From Acinetobacter oleivorans DR1 (lineage in GTDB: Bacteria; Pseudomonadota; Gammaproteobacteria; Pseudomonadales; Moraxellaceae): DNA of 64,000 bases. The position numbers were made by a program, and so were the translations under genes. Below, piece by piece: positions 46,225 through 54,845 of the stretch. The stretch spans positions 2,604,001-2,668,000 of the forward strand of contig NC_014259.1 in assembly GCF_000196795.1 (NCBI RefSeq), read 5' to 3'. A model generated the notes under the pieces. That model did no database searches and was not told where the DNA came from. It was given only the letters and a program-made list of their open reading frames with translations. Within the stretch, counting starts at the first letter, position 1. Each line of letters starts with the position of its first letter.

Positions 46225-46586
46225 GAAACTATCTTTTTCGTAGAAATAGTGTTTTGTTAAATCAGCGCTAGATTCATAAGCTAAAGTATCACCATCCCAA
46301 CCATAAATAATGTTCTGCTCTTGACCTGTATGTTGATGCTTACTTCTTTTTAATACGTCGGCCTAAAGCATCGTAGCGATATTCTGCCGTGTATTGATTA
46401 TTTCGGCTACGAACAAGACGTCCCAACACATCCCACTCAAGATTTAAATCACCTTGTGATGACTTTTGTCGAATCAGTTGCCCAAAAGCATCATATTGAT
46501 ATTGTTGGTCAAGATATTCTTTAACTATGTTATTAACTAAGCGGTTATAGCCATAACTTTTTTGATATAAAACCCCATTAAATAAT
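46225..46586 (-). pseudogene. Rhs core remnant upstream of the toxin fragment, frameshifted
   Basis: Translated by hand on the minus strand, this stretch gives Rhs sequence (YGYNRLVNN, then YQYDAFGQLIR, DVLGRLVR, YRYDALGRRIK) that stops at a TAA (46340-46342). Removing one base from the T run at 46347-46351 (plus strand) restores the frame as RIKRSKHQHTGQEQ and joins it to the toxin fragment. The similarity ends at the terminator of the PoNi gene near 46586, so the 5' part of the Rhs gene has been lost. Confidence 0.78.
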
Positions 46587-46596
46587 GGGGTTTTTT
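46569..46596. terminator. intrinsic terminator after the PoNi gene, at the edge of the Rhs remnant
   Basis: AAAACCCCATT (46569-46579) pairs with AATGGGGTTTT (46584-46594) around 4 bases. It ends the minus-strand vgrG island 2 transcript. The Rhs similarity begins right at it. Confidence 0.85.
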
Positions 46597-46618
46597 CTTA
46601 CTTATATATTTTAATTTT

Positions 46619-47602
46619 TTATTCTTCTTTTTCAAACTGCCAGTAAACTTCTCCCCAATCTTGTTTTTTAATTTCTGGAAGAATCTCTCCAGCATTAAAA
46701 TATTGTCGAGAATTATTACTAGCTACTGTAAACCAATAACCCGATTGAGGAGCCTTCTCACCTGCTTTAATCGCTATTCTATTATAATTATTTAATAAAT
46801 TTTCCTCTCCTGCTGTTGGATTGAATGAATGATAGAAAGCAATTAAATCTTTAGGATAATAAAGATAATCGTATAATTCTTTGTCATCATTTATTTCCAA
46901 TAAAATAACGGCACAAGCAGCTTCAAAAGACCAATACCCATAATATCCACCATCAGCTTTATGGGTATCATGCCAAGGTGCACCTGCTAAATCTTTATAC
47001 CATTTCTTTAAAAATTTATGTAAATGCTTCAGAGAAACCTTATTATCTTGGCTTACAAAAGCATTTGAAAGCTCAAAGTAAGGCTGGGGAAAAAGAACAT
47101 CAGAACAGTCAAAACGATTATCATCAGAAAAAGCTAAAAATTCTTCAACGATCCAGTCTTTACCACCATTTTCTTGAGTCTCTCCATCTACTAATTTGGC
47201 AACACTCACCAATAAGTCATTTCTTTTTAATAAATAACAAAGACTAATTAACCAAATATATAAGCAATAATCATCAAGCAATTCTAAATCAAAGACACTA
47301 AAACTTGGATCTTTATAATAAGTTCTTTGCTTTTCAGATAAGACATTAAATAAATTTATAACACTCTCAAAATCTACACGTAAGTGATCAATAGATCTTC
47401 CAGCAGTATAGTCTAGTATAAATAGATCAAATTGATATCTTGCAGCTATAGAATAAGAATCAATCCATCCCGCTTCAACATCCTCATCACTATTAGATTC
47501 ACCTAAAAAGTCTTGAATAGCATTTACTAAAGCAGCTCTGGTAGAGAGATAATACTTTTCATCCAAAAATTGTTGTCTTCGATTAAATTTATAATCTAGC
47601 AT
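46619..47602 (-). CDS. PoNi-type immunity protein (DUF1911/DUF1910)
   Basis: A 327-residue helical cytosolic protein. The C-terminal part has YYGYWSFEAACAVILLEIND, then YYPKDLIAFYHSF, typical of DUF1911, and the N-terminal RRQQFLDEKYYL fits DUF1910. This pair of domains marks PoNi, the immunity proteins against PoNe DNase effectors. It starts 14 bases after the nuclease gene, as expected. Confidence 0.88.
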   Translation of the reverse strand: MLDYKFNRRQQFLDEKYYLSTRAALVNAIQDFLGESNSDEDVEAGWIDSYSIAARYQFDLFILDYTAGRSIDHLRVDFESVINLFNVLSEKQRTYYKDPSFSVFDLELLDDYCLYIWLISLCYLLKRNDLLVSVAKLVDGETQENGGKDWIVEEFLAFSDDNRFDCSDVLFPQPYFELSNAFVSQDNKVSLKHLHKFLKKWYKDLAGAPWHDTHKADGGYYGYWSFEAACAVILLEINDDKELYDYLYYPKDLIAFYHSFNPTAGEENLLNNYNRIAIKAGEKAPQSGYWFTVASNNSRQYFNAGEILPEIKKQDWGEVYWQFEKEE

Positions 47603-47616
47603 GCTATTACTTCCAC

Positions 47617-49017
47617 TTACCTATTATTAACCACTACACTAATTTCTTTATCAGTCCATACTCTCGTCGCATGATGTGAAGAGTGATCTTTATCACTTAC
47701 TTGTTGCTTTGCTAAAAATTTTAATAAAGCAACTGCATGCTCAACAACTTGAAGCCCACTAAAGAAAATAACATATCGTTCATATCTTCGCTTTTTTAGT
47801 ATAATTGGAGCCAATTGAATTCCTACCGCTTTTACAAGGCGGTTAGTTATCCAATGATGACTCATTTGAACAACTTTACCTTTCGAATCTCTATACTTTT
47901 CACCACCTAAAGTTAAATTTTTATTATTTGCACTACTTCCAGTACGTGTTCTTGACCGTCTTCCAGACTTTTGTTGCTGTTGAGGTATTGATTTATCTAT
48001 ACCATTTTTATCGTTTGCATCCCCTAACAATTCTTTCAATGAAGATGCTGGATTCTGGCTGCATTTTGCCTCTACTATCACATAAGGTTTTGCATCACTC
48101 GTGTTTTTTTTCCATACACCATCAATTCCGCGTCCACGGCTCTTTGTAGAAAAAAGATTAACCATTTCACCCTTATCATTTAACTTATTAGGGTTTTTCG
48201 TTCCTAATTTATCATGAGATGAGTTTCCCCATCCCTTAACTTCTTGACAATAATAATCTGCCATATGTTCCCCTAAAATCCCTTTATATTTATTTGATAA
48301 ATTTGTTATCGCTGTTTGGGCTATAGACGAATTATTTGAAGTTTTTGATTTCCCTTGATTTGTATTATGAGTATTTTGCCCCCCATTTGAAGGTGACTTA
48401 GGTTTTGTGGTCTGTGTTGTTGATTTTTTACCTGCATCAGCCGATGTTTTCCTACTTTTTATAAGCCACCCATCAACCTCTTTTTTAAATTCTTGTAGTT
48501 GTTTTCCCAAATTATTTCTTATTTGATCTACATTTTTACGAGCAGCTGGGCTTAACTGATTAAGAATTTTTTGATTTGTTAAGATTTTATCTAAATTTTT
48601 CTGTAAAGCATTTAAATCCAAACACTTTCTAATTAATTGTTCTGGATCACCTTTTCCAAATTTACGAATACCATCTAAAATACTATCTATTGGCAAAGCA
48701 CCCTTTTTAACACTTTTAAGAGACATTTTAACAGCATCACCACCGCCAGGAACGAGCCCAATTAAAGCTGTAATTAGGTCAAACCAGCCTGCGGCACTAG
48801 AAGGATTTGCAGTTAAAATAATTATAGCTTTAATAATATCTCTAGCATCTACCAACTGCCCTAATACTGGTACACAACCAATAACGGTTTCAGCAATAAT
48901 TGCCCAGCCCCCTGTGCTATCACCTTTAAGAAAAGTCATCGTGTCTTTTTTTAAGCTTTGCAACCAACCACTCGGGACTGAATCAGCTGAACGTTTATAT
49001 TTAGCGACCGAACCCAT
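47617..49017 (-). CDS. PoNe-type DNase T6SS effector
   Basis: A 466-residue protein. The N-terminal half has a hydrophobic Gly-rich segment (about residues 38-95, with GCVPVLGQLVDARDIIKAI), usual in polymorphic toxins, then a charged linker (about 190-235, Ser/Thr/Asn/Lys rich). The C-terminal nuclease has the PD-(D/E)xK pattern of PoNe: GILGE (Glu250), GRGIDGVW (Asp299) and VIVEAK (Glu316, Lys318), followed by QMSHHWITNRL. It degrades DNA in target cells. It overlaps the vgrG stop by one base (TAATG), so VgrG carries it probably without a separate adaptor. Confidence 0.88.
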   Translation of the reverse strand: MGSVAKYKRSADSVPSGWLQSLKKDTMTFLKGDSTGGWAIIAETVIGCVPVLGQLVDARDIIKAIIILTANPSSAAGWFDLITALIGLVPGGGDAVKMSLKSVKKGALPIDSILDGIRKFGKGDPEQLIRKCLDLNALQKNLDKILTNQKILNQLSPAARKNVDQIRNNLGKQLQEFKKEVDGWLIKSRKTSADAGKKSTTQTTKPKSPSNGGQNTHNTNQGKSKTSNNSSIAQTAITNLSNKYKGILGEHMADYYCQEVKGWGNSSHDKLGTKNPNKLNDKGEMVNLFSTKSRGRGIDGVWKKNTSDAKPYVIVEAKCSQNPASSLKELLGDANDKNGIDKSIPQQQQKSGRRSRTRTGSSANNKNLTLGGEKYRDSKGKVVQMSHHWITNRLVKAVGIQLAPIILKKRRYERYVIFFSGLQVVEHAVALLKFLAKQQVSDKDHSSHHATRVWTDKEISVVVNNR

Positions 49018-51914
49018 TATTTACTCCCCTTTTGTAAATCAGATGTTAATTTTTTATAACTATCTTCATCTAGAAATGACCATAAATCATCTTCTAATTG
49101 ATCGTCATCTTCAATTACAGCATCTAAATCATCTGGCTCATCTTTAATAAACTCAGAAGGATCCTCTCCATAATAGATTTCTGATTTACCAGAAGGAATA
49201 TTTTCTAATTTTGCGTATCCTTTGCTATCTAAGACTCCCTCTCTATAACTACCATCTTCAAAAAAAACTTTAAATGGCGCACCTTTAACTGGAGATAAAT
49301 CATCATAATGATAATTAAGTTCCATCCAATTATTTAATTTACCTAATAAGGGAAGACCTATATTCTGACTTTGCGCACTTCCTCCCCCCATAAATAAATG
49401 CTGCCCAGCTTTTACCTCAAACTTGCCACCAGTGACAGGGAAAATTCCTGAACCATTAATCTTGATTTGAGATCCGCCCGCCGTGATAACGATTTCTTTA
49501 GAAGCACTAATTTCAATTTTGTCTTCTGTTGAAATAATCTGAACAGCTTTACGGGCAATTAAATCTGCTCCATCGCCTTGTGCTTGTATTTCGACTTTGC
49601 CTTTGCCTGCATAGAGTCTCGCCCCTTCTTGAGCTGCAAAAAGGCTGATTTTATTTTGGGCGTGTGCAATCAAGTTCTTTTGTGTAGACAGGTTAATACT
49701 ATCGCCCGCAGTTTGGCTTAACTGAGCATCTGCGCTTAGGTGAATGTCTTCATTACTGGCTAAAGCGATACTGTTAGGTGCAGTTAATATCATCAAGGCT
49801 TGCTTAAAAGCGGCAGCTTTGTCTTGATCTTTTTCTTCAATTTGTTCTATGAACGTTTTTAAGTTCTCAAGAACTTCCAATGGATCAGTTTGCTGATTTT
49901 TAGCTACTTCACTGAGTGCCTTGGCATTGTTAAGGCCACCTTCTATTTGTTGTTTGGCCTCATTTGCATCTAGGTGTACGCCTTGAGCTTGGTCCTGTTT
50001 ATGGGTACTAACGAGTAAGCCACTACCAGCTCTTACTGCACCCCACTGATCTGTTCTAAGTTCAAAACCTTCACCTCGACCATCACTTTCCGCCTTATCT
50101 TTTGGATGGCTTAAGTTACCTAAGTTGAGCTGGCTTGCTGCATGACTACTTTGTAGCTGGGCACTGATTTGCCCTGTGGTGTCATCAAAGCGTAGCTGGT
50201 TAAAGCCCTTACCGTCGACTTCTTCTGAGCGGATACCACTGAGTTTTTTAGTATCAGGTAATTGGCCTTTCTGATCGAACTGGGTTGGGTGGCGTTCAGC
50301 TTCGTGAATACGCCCCACCACAAATGGACGGTCAATGTTGCCGTCAAAGAAATCGATCACCACGATCTCACCCACTCGAGGCAAGAAGCGTGCACCATAA
50401 CCTGCGCCTGCCCATGGGGTCAGCACATCGACCCAAGCCGAGTCAGTGTCATTGTCGTTACTTCCCGCTCCACCGTCATGGCTATGGTCATCAGCTCGGG
50501 TAAACAAGAAACGGACTTTAATGCGTCCCCACTGATCGACATGAATGCTTTCGCCCTCTAACCCAACTACTCTAGCACGCTGCGGGTAAGCTGCTGGTCG
50601 GTGTTCTAGCGGGTTATATTCAGGGACAGCTTTAATATTGCGTCGAACGACATTCAGCTCAGCATAGTGGCGCTGCTCTGGGTTTTGGTTATCGAGTTGA
50701 GCGGCCTTGAGTTTGTCTTTTGGCAACAAGCGTTCGAGTTGCTGCTGTAATTCTTTCGGTAAATTATTCTGGTTATAGTAGTGCTTACTTAAGATTAAAA
50801 ATTCTTTATCAGCGCTGTCATGTTGATCGAGTTCTGGGTGGTCATTCAGTTCAAACCAATAACCGACCTGTGCATCACGGACATTACCTGAAACCGTAAA
50901 CTGTTTAGAACTCAGGTGATGATAAGCATTAATATGCTGGTTAAGCTGTTCAATCTGGCTATTACCAGAAGCGGTGGCTTGGTCTTCACCCTTTAAGTCC
51001 TGCATCCAAGCTGGGCTAACGTGCCATGCATCTTCAAGATTCAAGCTTGCATTGTCATAGTGTTCACTGTGCTTTTGCGTGCCTTGTACACTGCCGCTAC
51101 CTTCTTCTTGTTGTAGGGCATCGGCTTGCCAGCGTTGCACATGAACTGAAGTCGGTTGTAAGCGGCGCTCAGCTTTAACTTGGGTAATGGTATCAAACTG
51201 TTCTGTGGCACTGCTGCGTTGGTAACGGAGGCTACGGCGTTCAAGAGCTTTATAATTCTGATTTTCATCAATCAAACGTAGCACTTGTGGCTGAATAGAC
51301 GCATTCGGATCCGCTACTAAAAGCTGAGATTCATCGACTAACCAACTAATGCCTTCGCTACGCCACAGACGGGTTAAAAAGTCATAATCGCTTTCGTTTG
51401 ACTGCATCACAAATGGACGCACATCGTAGTCCTTCGTTAAACCTGCTGTGTCGAGCGTTAGACTTGAGGCAAATAACGGACTTTTCCCCTGCCATTCTTT
51501 AAACAGAATTTCGCTAATATCTCGCACGCTTTTATTCATAAACACTCGGCTATTGCGGCGTTTATGCCAGAGTGCAGTTGGATCTTTTAAGGTTAAATTA
51601 TAAATGGTGAGTGAGCCGTCGCTTTGCCCTTGGCTTGCTTCTGTAATAATACCTGTGGTTCTAAAGAACTGGCCTGTGTCAGTGACTTGATCTACGGCCA
51701 CCTGACAGCCAATAAATTGTTTTAATGCAATATGCGCGTTCGTCGACAGACACAGTAGCTCAGCAACGCTGCCCTGATTAAGCGTATGTTCGCCTTCAAT
51801 ACGTTGTAAGAAGACTTGATTGTTTAATGATGGGTTGGAAAATTGCACATGAAGTACACGATTCTGTGCGACCAAACCTAAACTATCTAAAATTTGAAAT
51901 ATTTTATGGGACAT
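49017..51914 (-). CDS. vgrG: VgrG spike protein with C-terminal extension, island 2
   Basis: A 965-residue VgrG with the same hub, OB-fold and DUF2345 layout as the island 1 VgrG, plus about 95 extra residues. The extension begins after HLFMGGGSAQ and has a beta-sandwich-like part (GAPFKVFFEDGSYREGVLDS, then GYAKLENIPSGKSEIYY), similar to transthyretin-like domains used to bind effectors, and a very acidic tail (DDLDAVIEDDDQLEDDLW). It probably recruits the PoNe effector encoded next. Its own T6SS-type promoter lies just upstream. Confidence 0.95.
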   Translation of the reverse strand: MSHKIFQILDSLGLVAQNRVLHVQFSNPSLNNQVFLQRIEGEHTLNQGSVAELLCLSTNAHIALKQFIGCQVAVDQVTDTGQFFRTTGIITEASQGQSDGSLTIYNLTLKDPTALWHKRRNSRVFMNKSVRDISEILFKEWQGKSPLFASSLTLDTAGLTKDYDVRPFVMQSNESDYDFLTRLWRSEGISWLVDESQLLVADPNASIQPQVLRLIDENQNYKALERRSLRYQRSSATEQFDTITQVKAERRLQPTSVHVQRWQADALQQEEGSGSVQGTQKHSEHYDNASLNLEDAWHVSPAWMQDLKGEDQATASGNSQIEQLNQHINAYHHLSSKQFTVSGNVRDAQVGYWFELNDHPELDQHDSADKEFLILSKHYYNQNNLPKELQQQLERLLPKDKLKAAQLDNQNPEQRHYAELNVVRRNIKAVPEYNPLEHRPAAYPQRARVVGLEGESIHVDQWGRIKVRFLFTRADDHSHDGGAGSNDNDTDSAWVDVLTPWAGAGYGARFLPRVGEIVVIDFFDGNIDRPFVVGRIHEAERHPTQFDQKGQLPDTKKLSGIRSEEVDGKGFNQLRFDDTTGQISAQLQSSHAASQLNLGNLSHPKDKAESDGRGEGFELRTDQWGAVRAGSGLLVSTHKQDQAQGVHLDANEAKQQIEGGLNNAKALSEVAKNQQTDPLEVLENLKTFIEQIEEKDQDKAAAFKQALMILTAPNSIALASNEDIHLSADAQLSQTAGDSINLSTQKNLIAHAQNKISLFAAQEGARLYAGKGKVEIQAQGDGADLIARKAVQIISTEDKIEISASKEIVITAGGSQIKINGSGIFPVTGGKFEVKAGQHLFMGGGSAQSQNIGLPLLGKLNNWMELNYHYDDLSPVKGAPFKVFFEDGSYREGVLDSKGYAKLENIPSGKSEIYYGEDPSEFIKDEPDDLDAVIEDDDQLEDDLWSFLDEDSYKKLTSDLQKGSK

Positions 51915-51946
51915 CGTTATTATAAAACTGAGTCATAATCATCGAT

Positions 51947-51975
51947 ATTTTATAAAAAACAGACAGAATTGTCTA
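51947..51975 (-). promoter_or_regulatory. vgrG island 2 promoter candidate (shared T6SS motif)
   Basis: On the minus strand TAGACA (51970-51975), 17 bp, then TAAAAT (51947-51952), about 33 bp before the vgrG start. An AGACA-N4-TGTCT dyad overlaps the -35 box. It aligns base for base over much of its length with the island 1 promoter, including a shared TTTTATAAAAT stretch. Confidence 0.65.
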
Positions 51976-52020
51976 TTTATATAAATTAGCTTATCTTCCA
52001 TGACTTACATATTTTTTAGT

Positions 52021-52917
52021 TTAACTGAAAGAAAGATTGGCTATTAAATAATCTATAAATGCTCTCGTTTTGGCCGGTAAATTAGAGGTATGAGGATAAA
52101 GTAATTGAATACTTTGTAGCGGTAACGAAAAATCAGGAAATAATCGAATTAGGCGATTTTGTTGAATATCTTCATCAACTAACCATGCAGGACAAATCGC
52201 CACACCTAAAGATGAAAGAGCCATTTGATGAATTGCAGTGACCGAGTTTGATTCATACTGACTTCGAATAAAGGGTAATGAATATTGCTCCCCTAAATTA
52301 TTTTGCAAAATATATTGTGAATCTTGCCAATTTAATAAGGTGTGGCCAATCCAAGGAACATCTGCTAAATCAGATATATTTTCTATAGGATGGTCTTTTA
52401 TAAACTGCGGAGTAGCCACAAGATAAATTGGATATTCTCCGATTTTTCGAGTTTTTAAAGATGAGTTTTTTAAATTTCCTAGCCGAATAACCAGATCTAA
52501 TTTTTCAGTTACTAAATCATCAAGCGATGAATTAAACAAATACTGTAAACGTAAATGTGGGTAAAGCCGACAAAACTCAGGCAGTAAAGGCAAAATGAAA
52601 CGTTGGCCAAATTCATTGGTCGACGAAAACCGTAAAGTGCCTGTAATGCTTGTACCTAAGTGTTGGCTTCGCTCAAATGCCTCATCAATCTGAAGTTGGA
52701 TTTGTTTAAAATCCTCATAAAAATGCTGACCAATTTCAGTTAATGCAATATTACGTGTGTTGCGAATTAATAGGCTTGTATTGAGCTGCTTTTCTAATTG
52801 TTTTATATCAATACTCACCATTGATCGGCTTAAGCCTAAAATTTCAGCAGCCTTGGTAAAAGAGCCAGAATCAACGACTTGTAAAAAACTGGTAATTTGC
52901 TTGAGGTTTTTTTGCAC
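52021..52917 (-). CDS. LysR-family transcription regulator
   Basis: A 298-residue LysR protein of the CrgA/DsdC-like group: winged helix (ITSFLQVVDSGSFTKAAEIL, then SRSMVSIDIKQLEKQL) and a substrate-binding-like domain from about residue 90 (GTLRFSSTNEFGQRFILPLL). It is divergent from an MFS exporter across 98 bp that contain a LysR-type site, so it probably controls the exporter. Confidence 0.92.
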   Translation of the reverse strand: MQKNLKQITSFLQVVDSGSFTKAAEILGLSRSMVSIDIKQLEKQLNTSLLIRNTRNIALTEIGQHFYEDFKQIQLQIDEAFERSQHLGTSITGTLRFSSTNEFGQRFILPLLPEFCRLYPHLRLQYLFNSSLDDLVTEKLDLVIRLGNLKNSSLKTRKIGEYPIYLVATPQFIKDHPIENISDLADVPWIGHTLLNWQDSQYILQNNLGEQYSLPFIRSQYESNSVTAIHQMALSSLGVAICPAWLVDEDIQQNRLIRLFPDFSLPLQSIQLLYPHTSNLPAKTRAFIDYLIANLSFS

Positions 52918-52927
52918 AATTAAGCCA

Positions 52928-52950
52928 ATTGTTTAAAATTATCAAACAAT
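52928..52950. promoter_or_regulatory. LysR-type operator between LysR and MFS genes
   Basis: ATTGTTT (52928-52934) and AAACAAT (52944-52950) form perfect 7-bp arms around 9 bases, giving T-N11-A. It sits 11 bp before the LysR start and 66 bp before the MFS start. Confidence 0.65.
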
Positions 52951-53015
52951 GATTTTACTTCGCTTGCATCGACAATAAAAGAGCCAAATCTTACCCTGCC
53001 TGCACGGAGGTAGGT

Positions 53016-54356
53016 ATGTCTTATCGATATAAAATAGCAACAGTGTTTTTACTTGGATTCTTTATTGATTGCATCAACATTTTTATGTCTGCAATTGCAT
53101 TGCCTAATATTGCATCGTCATTTTCAGTTAGCCAATCCATGGTCGCTTGGGTAACAAATGCTTATATTCTCGGCCTCATTTTAATTATGCCCATGAGTTT
53201 ATGGTTAGCCACCAAACTTGGTAACCAAAAATTATTGTGTTATTCGATGCTGTTATTCTCGATAAGCATCTGCTTTATTGGCTCTAGCGAATCGATTTAT
53301 AGCTTAATTTTTTGGCGATTTATTCAAGGTGTAGCTGGAGGTTTATTAATTCCAGTCGGGCAAGCTCTCGTGTATGCATTCTTCCCGAACCAAGAACGCC
53401 AACGCATTTCTACATTAATTATGGCAATTGCACTGATTGCGCCAGCTTTTTCACCTGCGATTGGTGGCGTGATTATTGATTCATTGAATTGGAGATGGGT
53501 GTTCTTATCTAACCTTCCTTTTTCTTTACTGGCAGCAGCCCTGGCATGGTTATGGGTTAAAAAAACAGAGAATGTTTCGAGTGAAAAACCAGACATAAAA
53601 GGCTTGGTTATTTTTAATATAAGCCTATTATCTTTATTACTCTCCTTTTCGTTCTATAGCGATTACCATAACGCCTCATTCGCTCTAATTAGTTTTTTAA
53701 TTTCGGTGGGAATGCTTATTTTTTATATTCGACATGCGAAAAAAACTTCCCATCCTGTTCTTAATCTTGAGTTATTAAAAAATAAAAATTTACGTAATGC
53801 ATTTATTGTCTATTACGCCGTTCCGGGTATTTTTACAGGCGTTAATTTACTCAATATTTTTAATTTACAGCTTAACTTTGGCTTTAATGCAAAACAAACT
53901 GGTTTATTCATGTTGCTCTATGCAACTGGGGCACTCGCAGCCATGATTAGTGGCGGCCTGCTCTATCAACGGTTAGGAAAAAAGTATCTTCTTATTATCG
54001 GAATAACCCTACATAGCTTTGGTATATTTCTTTTGTTTTATATTTCAAATACTAGTCCTTTGAGCTTTTTAGTGATTGCTTATTTATTGATGGGTATGGG
54101 TGGCGGTCTAAGTGCCAATATTGCCCAAATTAGCTCATTGATTGATTTTTCAGACCAAGATTTACTACAAGGAAGTGTGCTCTGGAATATTAATCGACAA
54201 GTTTCTTTTAGTGTCGGTACTGTTGTACTCATTTCAATATATAACTTGATGTCTGGCTCAAGCGATCTGCTTCGTTATCAACATACTTTTTTAATTGCAG
54301 CTTTGCTCTGCTTACTTTCACTCATTCCCGTTTTAAAGGAGAAAACCCATGTCTAA
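53016..54356 (+). CDS. MFS drug-resistance-type exporter (DHA2 family)
   Basis: A 446-residue protein of 12-14 membrane helices. It has the DHA2 features IALPNIASSFSVSQSMVAWVT and WRFIQGVAGGLLIPVGQAL, and SPAIGGVIIDSLNWRWVFLS (motif C region), as in EmrB/QacA exporters, although shorter than most. A good GGAGG site precedes the ATG. The end overlaps the NTF2-like gene by 8 bases. It is likely induced through the divergent LysR regulator. Substrate unknown. Confidence 0.9.
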   Translation: MSYRYKIATVFLLGFFIDCINIFMSAIALPNIASSFSVSQSMVAWVTNAYILGLILIMPMSLWLATKLGNQKLLCYSMLLFSISICFIGSSESIYSLIFWRFIQGVAGGLLIPVGQALVYAFFPNQERQRISTLIMAIALIAPAFSPAIGGVIIDSLNWRWVFLSNLPFSLLAAALAWLWVKKTENVSSEKPDIKGLVIFNISLLSLLLSFSFYSDYHNASFALISFLISVGMLIFYIRHAKKTSHPVLNLELLKNKNLRNAFIVYYAVPGIFTGVNLLNIFNLQLNFGFNAKQTGLFMLLYATGALAAMISGGLLYQRLGKKYLLIIGITLHSFGIFLLFYISNTSPLSFLVIAYLLMGMGGGLSANIAQISSLIDFSDQDLLQGSVLWNINRQVSFSVGTVVLISIYNLMSGSSDLLRYQHTFLIAALLCLLSLIPVLKEKTHV

Positions 54357-54750
54357 ACAAATGGATCAGGCCATTCAAAGTGTCATTGACCTACATGTTT
54401 TAATAGAAAATGTATTTACAGGAAAAAATGCAGAGCAAAGTCTGAGCCCGCTTTTAGATAGCTTTGATCAAAATTTTAAGATGGTCACCGTTCAAGGTCA
54501 CAGCATTGGTTTCGCAGAAGTGAATAGTTTATTTAGTCAAAATATTGGAAACAAACCCTCTTTAAAAATCGACATTATTAATAGTACAGCTTTATACGAA
54601 TTTGAAAATTATTGTTGGGTGCAATATCAGGAACATCAGCAAACTGATGAAACGGAGACAGTACGTACCTCTACAGCCTGCATTAAAGTAGACGGCGAAA
54701 AATGTTATTGGGTTTATTTACATGAAACTTTAGTTCCCTCATCTTCTTAA
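54349..54750 (+). CDS. NTF2-like/DUF4440-type small protein
   Basis: A 133-residue cytosolic protein with the alpha+beta cone layout of the NTF2/SnoaL superfamily: a long N-terminal helix, then GFAEVNSLFSQNIG and strands such as WVQYQEHQQT and RTSTACIKV and a closing WVYLHETLV. Such proteins bind or isomerise small hydrophobic compounds. It overlaps the MFS gene by 8 bases and is translated with it, so it probably acts on the same compound. Exact activity unknown. Confidence 0.75.
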   Translation: MSKQMDQAIQSVIDLHVLIENVFTGKNAEQSLSPLLDSFDQNFKMVTVQGHSIGFAEVNSLFSQNIGNKPSLKIDIINSTALYEFENYCWVQYQEHQQTDETETVRTSTACIKVDGEKCYWVYLHETLVPSSS

Positions 54751-54772
54751 CTCATCTGGAGTACCTTAAAGA

Positions 54773-54788
54773 TGGCACCTATTTTGCT
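54773..54788 (+). promoter_or_regulatory. sigma-54 promoter of the urea ABC genes
   Basis: TGGCACCTATTTTGCT matches the -24/-12 consensus TGGCACG-N4-TTGCW at all positions except one, with correct spacing of GG and GC. It lies 58 bp before the permease ATG. RpoN promoters respond to nitrogen status through NtrC, which fits a urea uptake operon. Confidence 0.75.
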
Positions 54789-54793
54789 TAACA

Positions 54794-54821
54794 ATATTAC
54801 GTTTTATGAAAATCGTAATAC
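54794..54821 (+). promoter_or_regulatory. NikR-type 28-bp operator before the ABC genes
   Basis: ATATTAC (54794-54800), 14 bp, then GTAATAC (54815-54821). The core is also a perfect inverted repeat TATTACG-N12-CGTAATA. It begins 7 bp after the sigma-54 -12 element and so covers the start site. The same layout precedes the NikR-like gene. Confidence 0.65.
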
Positions 54822-54845
54822 TGATCAAAATGGGGAGCTGTCGAT

